Source of the DNA: a virus
Direction: 5' to 3' (one strand)
IMG/VR virus record: IMGVR_UViG_3300020214_000005
Coordinates: 33,936 to 97,935 of that record
DNA: 64,000 bases
Shown piece by piece: positions 25,959 through 37,900 of the stretch. Both the position numbers and the translations under genes were made by a program. The notes beneath the pieces are model-generated. The model was not told where the DNA came from, ran no database searches, and saw only the letters and a program-made list of their open reading frames with translations. Position 1 is the first letter of the stretch, and each line of letters opens with the position of its first letter.

Positions 25959-28900
25959 CTACCTCCCAGAGAACGGAATAGTTATCGTTTGCGTCTTGCG
26001 CACCTCAATTTTACTGCCATCGGGGGCTGTCCTGTCCTTGTACAAGTATCTTAACAGGTAGGGGTGCTTTATCTGGAGGATCTGCGGCGCACCCAGCTGC
26101 CCGAGGAGCATCTGTCCGACGAGGAGGGGTTTCGTCGGGTCCTTCTCCGAGTCCCAGATGTACAACTCGTCGAACAATTGCCTCTCAATGATGATGGGAA
26201 GTATCTGCTGGAGGTTCCACTGGATCTGTTCAACTATCCCTTCCGGCACGTGACGCCCGAACTGATCTTCCCTGTTCAGCACCCTTTTTTGGATGACTGG
26301 CAACGGTGCGAAGAAGTAGTGGCCGACGATGTTGTATCCCTTCTTGCGCCAGTCAACCAGGTCCTGGAACCCGTCGTTGAACTGTCCGCTGGTGTCGTAC
26401 ACGAGGTCAAGCCCCTCCTCCGTGGCGGCCCTCGCCATCACGGCTGCCACCTGCCGCGACTCTCGGTGCACCAGGCCGGACGCGCTCTCCAGCCTGCGCG
26501 CGTACCAGAGCCTCGTCTCGGGCATCATTATTTTTGCGTCGTCCGGATCCGCCACGATGGCGCTGTCGTAGTTCGGTATGCCCGCCAAACCCATGTTCCT
26601 CGCCGTGGACTTCCCGGTCCCTGATCCTCCCCCGAGTATGTAGGCGGTCGGTCTCTGCTGGTCGTTGGGAATGTCGCCCCTCCTCGCCCGCTCGAGACTC
26701 AACTCCACGTACGGCCTCCATAACTGCTCCACCCGGTCCTTGTCGCCCCAGGCCGCAAACAGGTCGTCCCCGCCCCTCGAGGTGCCCACCCTGTAGAACC
26801 CTGCGGTGTCGCTGCCCTTTTCGAGGTGACTCGGCGGCATCTTGCTTTGCACCGACAGGAGACCGAGCTCGCGTGGCAGCGAATCATCTATGGGTTTGTC
26901 CGACATGCCCGCCTCGGCGCCCGGTCCGAATCTCCAGGTGGATGCGGCGACCCTGTTGCCCCACGGCATCAACGGGTGGGGCATCTTGTTCGATCCAAGG
27001 AACAGCTTCCTCCCCGTGGCCCTGCGGATGTCGTTTATCTGGGCGATCATCTTCTGGTTCCTCACCCTCGCCGCCCGCGCAAGCATCCCGAGTCTTCTGT
27101 TGATCGACAGACTCAGGTCGCCGTACGGATCCGACGACGGATCGTTCTGCAGGTTTGCGACCGCCCTTCGTATCCACTCGGCATGGCCGAAGGCGAGCCT
27201 GTGCTGGCCCGCGGCTATCTCGGAGAGAGGAACCCAGCGAGCTCCCGACGCATCCGAGGCGGCGACGAGTTGCGTGTCCCAGGGGACGACGAACATTCCG
27301 GCGCCGACCCTCACCCCGTTGACGAACCTCGGGTCCCAGTCTGGGGCTTCCATGGCGCCGAGGTAATCCGCCTGCAGGGCGTTCTCAAGGGAAACCCCCA
27401 CCTCTTCGAAGGTCTCGCGGGTCGCGGTCGTCATGAGGTCCTCGCCATCGTCCTTCAATCCGCCGACGAGCGCCAAGGCATTCCTGTACGGGCCGCTCTT
27501 GCGCGTGATCATCGCTATCTCCGCCGTGCGAAGATCCAAGTCCCTCATCCTTATCATCACGGAGTCGGCCCCCTCGACGTAGATCGCGTCCTTGTTGAAG
27601 GACCAATTGCTGGTGCTCCAGTTGATGTCGTCTTCGGTGTAGTCAAGGTTGTGAAAGATGTTGAACGGCGATCCCATGGATATGTTGTCGGCGACCTTTC
27701 GCAGTTCCGATTCGCTCATATCGACGTCCCCGTAGACCCCCTCGAAGTAACGCCTCTGATCGACTTCTTCGGAGCGAGCGAAGTTCCCGACGATGGGCTC
27801 GATCATGTCGGCGAAGTTCCTCGCCATCCCCGCCTCGGCGTCGTCGGTCTCGTCCGGCATGTGCTCGTCGTTGTCGAAGTACAGGCGCATGCTTGACTTC
27901 AGTTTCGTGAGTCGCGTTTGTTCCGAGTTGTCGGTCACCATCGCGTCCGCCCTGTCCATGGCGTGCCTTATCGCCCCCAGGAGGTCCGCCGGTTCCTGGC
28001 CGTTGTCACCGAAAATGAGACGAGAGTTCGTTGGGCGCACGGCGTCCGCCGAGAACGGGGATTCCCCTCCCCTGAAGTCCACGGGGGAGATTTCATTGCT
28101 CGCCGCCATCAGTGAGTAGATGTCCATTAGGCGCTCGACCTCGTCGACCAGCTCCCCGTCGGTGGCCGTCCCCACGGCGACCGATATGCGTCGGTCCGAG
28201 TTAAACCACATCCCGTTCGCGAGGAGTTTGTTTCGCTTGAGGTCGTCACTTCTGTCCGTAGAGTTTGTTCTGGCGCGACTTGGCGACATTCCCGCCTCCG
28301 GACTCAACGGCATTCCGCTCAAAACCCTTGCCGTAGCAATTGTCGCCTCGATGACGTCCGGGCTTATGTTCTTTGATCGAAGCGCCTGTTTCACGCCGTC
28401 GTCGTTTTCGTTGCCCCTGAGCCTGTCGTTGAGAATCGCCAGGATCAGGTCGCCGAGGTCAATGAATTCGTTGCCTCTTTGCGAGGAGGCCTTGAGTGCG
28501 CCGATCAGCGCCCGGTGTGCGGCCTTCGTCCATTTGGTGGGTTTCGGGGAGGGACCGTCCTTCGGGGTGGTCACGCCTTGGAGGGCGTTGATCATGTTCT
28601 CTACCGAGATGTTCAGTCTTCTCAGGGCCGTCAAGTACGTACCAGTTTCGGGGTGGGTCATCACATATCTCCAGGCCCCCAACAGGAGGTGTCCTGCGTT
28701 TACATCGGGCGACCCCGACTTCGCCGCGTCCTCGTAGGCTTCCACGATTGAGAAAACTGTGTCGTTGGTGAACCGGGCCATCACCATTCTGGTCAGTGCG
28801 GACATGCCCGCCTCCGCGCCGGTTCCTCTGTCGCCTCTGTCGTAGGTCAGCTCGGGGAATCCGTTGGCGTCCAGCCATTCGTTGAAGGTTAAGAGCTTCG

Positions 28901-31900
28901 CGAATCTCTCGTCGTCGCTTAGCAGCGAGTCCTTGATCGGGTCTATCATCTCCCTCTTGTACCTCGGCAGCAAAATCCTCCGTTTGCGCGCCCGCTCGGT
29001 CGCAAGTATGAAGGGCTCCATCTCCCTGACGGCCTCGCCGAGCGTCTTGACCGACCCGTAGATGCCGCTCCGTATGTGCTGCTCGAAAAGGGTGCCCAAA
29101 GTATCCTGGGCCTCGGCGTAGTACCTGTTGTACCGGGTTAGGAATTCGCTCTGCTCGGGGGTGAGCTGACGAACATCGTCGGCGCCGTCGGCACCCGTGT
29201 GCCGTGCGATAATTCCCAAGAAAGTGACCCAACCGTCCTGGTCGTCGTGAATCTTTTCTACGACAGTCTGGCCGAATTCCAAATCACCGAACAGGGAATG
29301 GACGTGCGCGCGGGCGACCTCCTCCGCCAGCTTAAGGTGCGTCTCGTCGTTGATGGATCCGCTCTCTCGCAGGGTGTTCAGGAGTTGCTCTATGACATAC
29401 ATTTGTGTCTGGAAATCGGTCTGTCGCATCCCAATCCCAACCCTCATAGTGTCCAAGCCATTCTTGAACGCGGCGACCTGCCTGTATCCGATTTCCATGT
29501 TGGATCGGTGGGTCTGCAGGATGCCCTTGATCAGCGGTATCATGAAATTGTTTCTAAAATCGTTAGACTCAGGCCCGTCGGGTCTGCTCAGGATTGTGTG
29601 GGCCAAAGTCAGGTGCGGTTTTCCCCCGAACATTGTGATCACTTCGAGCGGTGACGTGATAAACATTTCTTTCATCGCATTGATTGACTCCGAGAAACTC
29701 TTGCCCGTGACGGGGTAGATGTCGTCCATTCGGTCCAGGTCCAGCCACGGGAAGATATTCTTCAGCTGACGAAGGACGGCGTCTTTCGTCACCGTTCCCG
29801 CTGGGATCCCTTTGATGATGGGCCCGATCCACTCGTCGAAGCGGTCCAGTTCGGCGACTGGGTAGCCCATTCCCAGAAGCCGTCCAAAAGCCCTTTTGAG
29901 CAACTGGCTCGGTTTCTCCTCGACGAGCGCGGCATCCTCGAAGGCAATCATCGACGAAACGTAGTCCGCGAACTCCTCGGGGTGCATCTCCAGTATCTGA
30001 TCGTCCCCGAGTTCACCGTAGGCGGATGCGGTCTCCCACCAGTACTTCCCCGGGGTCTCGTCTATCACGCGCTGCAATTCTCGTAACGATTCTCTTTCGG
30101 CGGCGAGTGCTTCGGGGGTGAGCGCTGAGCTCGCCGCGCCCGGCTCCGTGATCGGGTTTGTCTCATCGTTCCAGCCCGGCAGGTAAGGATTGCCATCCGG
30201 CCCGGAGTAGACGATGTTTGGTCCGTACATCGACCAGTACCCGTACGAGTCGACCCTTGGTCTCGCAAACCTGAACCAGTCGGTGTCGTTGTCGCCAAAA
30301 GGGTCAGACGACGTGGTGAGGGGCGTATGGAAGGGCGAGATCTTCCTCTTGTCTCGCGCGGCGATTGATTGGACAGCCTTCCTGTAGATGCTCGTGGCGA
30401 GCACGTCGGCGAGGATCCTCGCCAGAATCTTCGTCGACTCGATCATTTGCGTGGCTTGGCGCGCGGCCTCGCCACCCGACGATGGGTACAAACTGGACCA
30501 GGCCTCGGTCGGCAGTGCCTCCATCAAGAGCAGTCCTGGTTGCTCGGCCACCTCCTGCAAGGCCTTGAACAAGGAGTCGAAGGTGAAGGCGAACACTTGG
30601 TCATCCATCTCCCTCGTCGGGATGTAGAGCGGATCGCCCAGCATTCTCTCGGAGCCCGGCTCCTCGGGGATGTTAGGGGAGGCAGTGATATACGGGTTTT
30701 TCGGCATGATACTTCCGAACGCGTCCACCATCGGTTCAACCGCCGTGTACATGCCGTAGACCCAGTTGGCCATCATGATTTGCCTCGGCGTGAGGTTGTC
30801 GACTATCTTCTTGGCCTCGGCATTTCCCTCCAGCACTGAGCCGAGCAGGAGATTGGAGAACATGGGGACGCCTTGCAACAACGGTAAGTCGGTATTTGAT
30901 CCCGCTTCCCATGCCATCGTCCCCTCCGTCGTCGATGGCGCTATTTGGTCACTCGGCTGGTCAATGGTCCCTGTCGGGGTTGCCCCGAACTTGCTTCGCA
31001 GCAGGTTCCTTTCGTCCGTCGCCGCCATCATCGGGATGAGCAGGCGCATTACTTTCTCGTCGCCCGGTTCGAACATCGGTGGAGCGTCGACCAGGTTCGG
31101 GTTTCGCATGATCTGCTTCATCTGCCATAGCTTGAGGCGCAGTTCATCATTGACGTCCTCGGGAATTTCCGGCGCGGGGAGAATGCCCGATGCTACGCCT
31201 TCAATCAGGGTGTCTGTCCCAACTTCGACTGATTCGGAGGAGATGCGGTCCGAATCAGGGGAAAGTCGCCTGAACCATTTGTCGTAAATCGCCTGGAGCA
31301 TTCCCCTCAGCATCGGCATGATGCCTCTGTAGAGGCCGGTTCCAAGGAATTCTCCTCGTATCACCGATGGAACGGTGTCGAAGCCGAACAGGGGGAACGT
31401 TGAGTTCTCCTGACGCGTGGCTATATCGAAGTTCCTGAATCTCTTGGCCCGCATTTTCCCGGCATCGCCCTGCGCAACATCGCCAAGCATCCCAATGTCC
31501 ACATCTTCGGAAGCCAAGTCGTCGAGGTGATCACGAGTTGAGCCGAAAATTGCGTCGTGGGTGGTCTCGTCGCCCGTCGTGTTATCGAGGTATCCGCCCT
31601 CCAGCGCGAATGACGTCCAGAGGGATATCACCCGACCCAGCATCTGCATTCTTTCCGGGTCCTTCGCTTCGCCATCCACGCCCAAAGACGCAGGCGAGCC
31701 GGGGTTGATGAAGGGATCGGCAACGATGGCTGGTGGCATCTGAAGTTCCGGGTCCACGGAAGTGCCGTCCGCGCGAGTCGGCCTGTCCTCTCTCCAGTTG
31801 GCCGACGGGCCGTCCGACATCGGGGTGTTGTCGGGCAACCTGCGATTTGCCATTCCTGCCTCGGCCCCGCCATACGAGTCGTACGCATCGTCCATCCGCG

Positions 31901-34900
31901 CTGACCCGCGGGCCGATGCGAGTATCGAGTCGAGAGTCTTCGCGCCGATTCCGTATTTCTTCATCAGCGCTCGTTTTGAGACGCCCGACGAAAAATCGGC
32001 CATCACTGCATCCCCGTTTTTCGCTATCCACTTCGGTGACCCGACCACTTCGGGCAGTAGTCCTTGCTTTCTGAGTTCGTGCAGGGAGTTTCGGACGGTG
32101 TTCGGGTTGAACCCGGTGGCGTCGATTATGTCCTGTTCCCTGAACCCCGACGCGGCGAGGATCTCCACGACGCCCTTCCTGCTTCGTGGCGCGATCGACG
32201 AGGCGAAAGCCGCTGCGTCCTCCTGGGTTATTTCCTCCAGCCCGATCTGGTCGTAGAAGCGATCGATCGTTCCGTCGTTGAGCAGCTCGGACACCTTGTC
32301 GGCCACGAACTGGCCGTTGGGCATCTCCGCCGCCGCCGCGAACGGGTCTGATCCTTCGTTGATGGCGGCTACGACCTCTCCGGAACGGTCCCAGGTCGAG
32401 GCGAGCCAATAGAAATTGCCGGCGTCGGCGTCCGACTGTGGGATGTCAGATGGCCACACCTCGGAGGCGGTCCTGCCGAAGGCCCGTGCCAAGCGCTCGG
32501 CTTCCGTCGGGGAAACGGCGGCGCCGTCCCTTCTGAACTCGGCGATCACCTCGAGGGGGGCGCCAAGGAACCGGCTCAACGCCCTGTCGGACATCTGCGA
32601 AATCCCCGGCACGACGGACGCGAGCGCGGATATCTGGTTCTGGCCGTTGCGGACCATGTCGGCCCTCTCGAGGCCCCGGGAAGCGTAAATCGGACTTCTG
32701 CCGTTTGCCGTGATCAGTTGCCCACCGAAGGCACCCGTGGTGGTGTCGTTCCCCGAAATCATCCTGGCCAAGGCAGGGTACGGCCCGTCCATTGATCCGA
32801 AATCCTCTATCTGTTTCTGCAGCTTGGACAATTCGTCGTTGACGCCCATCCTGCCGAGGGAGTTGAATGCCTCCTCCGAACCCAGCCACGTCTGCCTGTC
32901 GCGGAACGTCATGAAGTTCCAGTCGAAGGGCAGGGGGTTGTGCATGTCCGACAGGATCCTCCTCGGGGGCGCCGAGGCGGAGATGAGCTGGGCCACGTCG
33001 TCCGACACGCCGAAGGCCACCGGGATGGAACGCGGATTCAGTCTCATCAAATTGTTGAGCGATATCGCCGAGTTCAGCTTTTGCGTCGCCCGGTCGGATG
33101 ATCCCTTCGGGGTGAAAATCGAATCGAGATACAGCGGACCGAGGTTCCTGAGCTCGGGGAATCGGTTGTCCGTCATTCGGCGAACCGATGCCTCGCTGTA
33201 GGCCCCGGACAAACCCGATGCGTACGATTGGGCCATCCTCAGGATGTTGCTGGTTTTGCTGAGCAGGGTCTCCGTCGCTATGGCGTCCGAGACGTCTTCT
33301 GGCTCCACGCCGAACAGGCGGGCCGTCGCCGACACCGGGTTGAAAATCGCGAAGTATTTGGCGTTGCGGATTGCCTCGGCGTACATCACGAGGGCGGCGT
33401 CTATGTCCGCCTCCTTGACTCCGTTGGCCTGCATGGCGTCGGCGATCCCGTCGACCATGACGTCCTCGATTATTCGCTTGGTCAGGCTGGGCAGGGAGTT
33501 GATGGCCAGCTCCGAGAAGCGCTTGTAACGAGCACCCATGATTTTCCTTGTCGTCGCGTCGGCCTCGGCGTCCGCGATCATCATCAGGACGGCCGTGCTC
33601 TTGGCCTGCTCGATTTCGGCAGGGCTGCCGAAGCGCATCTGCGGAACGACCCTGTCTGGTTTGCCACGGCGAAGGGTCGCCATCGCCGTCCTTATGTCCG
33701 GGATGCGTTCCATCTCGTCGACGTTGACCCTCGAGAGGATTTCGTTTACTTTGGCTATCTCGGCGGCGAGTCTTTTTTCCTTCGTGGAGAGGAGGACCCT
33801 CTTGTCTGGGATTTGGATCCTTTCCGTTCCGACGATCCCGAATCTGGTGCGACCGACCGACATGCCACCAGCGGGTTCGTCCGACAGGCCCGACGGGTCA
33901 TCGGCGAGGTGCGAAAGGGCGTTGTTCACTCCTCTGACCAGTCTCATGCCCGCCTCGGCGTCCCTGCCGGTTAGTTTGGCCGCCGCGCGGATCTCTTCAA
34001 TTCGCTCTTCTATCTCCCCTCGTTCGATTTCGTTGATGGCCCTCGCCCTCGCGGACGCCTCAGTTTCACGGCTAAGATCCGCGATCAGGTTCGTGGCCTG
34101 GTAGATCGCTGGTTGTATCGTGAAATAAAACTTTTGAATTTCATCGACGGCCTGCTGCGGCGTGATCTCGCCACGCGCGGACTGCCTGAAGAGCTGGTCT
34201 CGATGCCGGTTGTACGAGTCGAGTAGCACCCCCCAGGCGGAGTAGGTGGCTTGTATCCTGGCCCTGATTCTGTCCTGGTAGTTGACGCTTAACATTTTCC
34301 AGTGCTGCTCGAGGTGGCGCAAGCGCTGGTCTAGCCTGTGTATTTCGCCCCGGATGCCGCCCGTCGAGTTCAAGGCGATGTCGTTGAGCACGTTGTTGAT
34401 TTTCGTGAGGGCGACGGAATTGAAGCGGGCCTTTGCCGCTGCCTGGGCCGCGGAGTACAGGGATTTGAACTGTGCGTCCGAAATGTTGTTATCCCTCGCC
34501 CACTTCCTCAATCCCGTCAGAATGGCGTCGGGGTGGAAATTGTCCCCGTCCGTGGTCTTCGCGACCGCGGCGATCTCGTATTCGTCCATGAGATTTCCCG
34601 ATGTGAACATGCCCCACCAGGACTGTCTCGCGACATCGCTGGCCTTGGCCGAGGAGTTGGCGATCTTCTTCTGCTTTGCCAACTTGTCTTTCGAGATGCC
34701 GAGATTGGCGATCGTGTTGGGGTCAGGGTAGCTCTCTAGGCTCGGGAACGGGCTTACGATGTCCGGGTCTGGGCCCAGGTCTTCCACGTCCTGCAAGAGT
34801 CGCGGCTGTTGCTTATGGAGGGGGTAGTCCGATCCGATTTTGAGGAACTGATCGGCGACTTCTCGGACCACCTTGTCGAGGTCCATGGAACCCGGGTCAC

Positions 34901-37900
34901 TCATCACCTCTTCTGTGATGAAAAAACCGTACTTGCTCGGATCCTTCTCGTAGTGCTGGCCTCCGAGGATCCGCGAATACCTGTTCGCCTGTGAGAGCCA
35001 ATCATGGAAGCTCGGGAACAGTCTCTTGTGTTGATCGATCGACTTACCGATGGCCTTGACTGCTGGGTGCTCCGACGGGTCCCCGGTAAATTCCCCTGCT
35101 TGGTCCTGCCGGATGGAGTTGTTCGGCTGACCTGGGTCGTAGTTTAGTTTGTAGTTCAGGAGATCGTCCCCGACACTCATTTGGAAGTCGTCCCGGGTTA
35201 TGTTGAACGAGTAACGAACCGGATCACGACCGTGTCTGATGTCCTCGATTGGGAACATGTCCTCGCCCAGCGTCATGTGGAGCAGCAGGTACTCCTTCAG
35301 CGCGGCGAGGAAGAAGTTCGCTCTTGCTTTGTTCTGGTCGTCCCTAACGACGTATGGGCCGTCGGGGAAGTCGAATGGCGCGTTGGGCATCCGCCTGATC
35401 AAATCAAGCGTCGCGTTCTGGAGCGCCTGGAAGATGAGCTGCGAGGCAGAGTATGAGCCGTCCTTCCTCTGACGGATCGCAATTTCGTCAGGGACGTCTC
35501 CCTCCTGCGCGCGGAAGAAGGCGGCCAACGCCTTCATCGCGTAGTCGTTCTCCTCGGGCACCGAGATCCGTGGAACGGTTGTGTCCCCGCTCGTGTAGTC
35601 GCCGCTTCTTATGAGGTCATAATCGTCTTTGCCGAACAGCGCGACAGCGGTTTCTTCGGGCAGGTCCAAATTTTCGTTGTTTCCCTGTTGGTCGCCGAGA
35701 GCCATCCCGGCCTCGGCACCGATACCCATGTACCTGTTAAAGTTCGCCTCGGAATCCGGTAACGCCCCCGATCGGAATTCGCCCCAAGACAAGACCTCCC
35801 CATCGGTTTCCGCCTCGGCGATCCTCCGGGCCCGCGCCGCCGCCCCGTACTCGGCGGGATCGTCGAAGGTTTCCGAGCCACCGGAGAAGAAATAATCGAT
35901 TATCTCGCTGTAATGCTGGCGTTCCTGCGGCGTAAGCAAGGACGGTTCGAGGATCTTCTCGCCGAAAGCCCCAGCTAGGGCCTCGTCCGTCCTCGAGAGA
36001 ACGTCGTCAAAGGTCCTCTTGGAGCCCTCCGTTCCGAAGGTCAGCATCATCATGCGCCTTCCTAAATTGTCGATCTTGGCCCTCGTTTGGGCAATCGGGC
36101 CCTGTTCGAGCCTTGCCTCGTAAGCTTGCCTGTCCATCCTCTGCAGGATTGACGGGATGATGTAGTTGTCTCTCAGTCGCTCGAGTTGTGCGTCTGACAG
36201 CGCTCCGATAATTTTCGCGGCGGAATCGGGAGATCCGTCATAGGTTCGCAGGAGTTCCGCAAGATTCGGCATCGCCGCTTGGCCATCCGCGGGTTCGGTG
36301 ACGACTTGGACCATCTCGTAGCCTCTTCCCTCCTTCGGGAAACGGTCAATGACGTCGCGGGCCATTCGCCGGCCCCCGTCCCGTTGCGACCGAAGAACAC
36401 CGATCGCCTTGGCCCGTAGTGAGGTCAGCCTTTCTGCGTCGGCGATCTTCGGCGGCAACAGGGGGACGATGAAGGTTCCCTGCGAGTTTCTGCCCATTTC
36501 CCACAACACATTTACGAGGGAGGCCACATTCTCCTCATTCGGCTCCATTTTCGCGAGAGCCCGTGAGACGGCACTATCGTCTTTGGCAAGGATCGCCGAG
36601 ACCAGGTCCCTGACAGGCACCGACACAGATTCGTCACCGAGGACACGTCTAACCTGGTCCCCGAAGAACCTATTTTCCGCGGGCTCGCGATCCGCCAACT
36701 GCCTCACGCCGAGCAACTTTCTCGCGACGGTGGCGAACGATATCGCCCGCAACTCGTTCTCGGTCAGTTCTTTTGCCTCGGGCGTCAGGATTTGAGCGGC
36801 CGACAGGGACGTGAGTTGTGCGTCGTTGAGCGAGGCGACGAAGGCAACGAGGGACTCCGAATCAAGCGGGGTTATGGCGTCGGCCATGGCCAGTTGAGCC
36901 ATGTGCACCGGGGTCGGTATGTATTCGCCGCGGACGCCGGACATGCGATCCGATGTCTTGGGTGCAGGAGTCTCCCCGGTGATGAGCTCGATCAACCGGC
37001 CCCTGTCCAAGGCCAGAGCCTGTAGCGCCGCCCTGGCTTTGGCCTTAACCGGGGAAACCGCATCGATGTCCGACGGTGTCACTGTTAATTCGCCCTCGGC
37101 CGGCAGTAGGTCTTCCCACAAATTGACGTTGAGGTTCTGGAGCAGTTCCGCATCGGTGAAATTTTCCGCGGACTCCGCCATAAGCTCGGGTTCGTCCAAC
37201 GCCATTGTCATTTTCGCGGCGTTGTACATGACGGCGTAGGGTGAGTTCAATCCACCTTCGGTCATATCCAATCTCGCCTGCGAGACAAAATCGGCCACAC
37301 TCTTCCACATTTCATTTATTTGTGAATCCGACAGTCTGTCTATGTAGGGCTCCAATCCCCCCATTTGCGACGCCGCCGACCGCATGTAAAAAGGCGAGCG
37401 CTGGTCGGTGACGCCCCGCGTGATGAAATCAAGGAAACCGCCGGGTTCCGCCATCCCCAGCAACCTTCGTCGTCGCACCTCCACCGCACGCATCGCGTAG
37501 TCGCCCTCGTCGCTGAGGGTTGCCACCCTGCTCAGCTCCCTAGCTCGGCGTTCGGCGACGACCCTCCCCCTGATCCCGTCCATCGTGGGACCGACCATGC
37601 CTGCCTCGGCCCCGTCCACCGGCTTGGGCAGGTCGATCATGTCGTAAAAGTCCGGGAATCTCCCGGTGACCTTGTTCCTGATCGCCGAGTCCGTCAGGTA
37701 GGAGTTTCCCATCAGTTGCTCGGAGATGTCGGCGCCGCTTGCCAACCCGTTTTTTGCGCTGAGGGAGCGAACCAGGCTATGGAAATCAGCGCTGTCCCTC
37801 ACGCCCATCAGCCTTTTCAGGTTCGAAACAACTTTTTCGGTTTTGTCCCCCGCACCGACGCCAACCTCGTCCAAAACTATGTCAAGAATGTCGTCGATGG

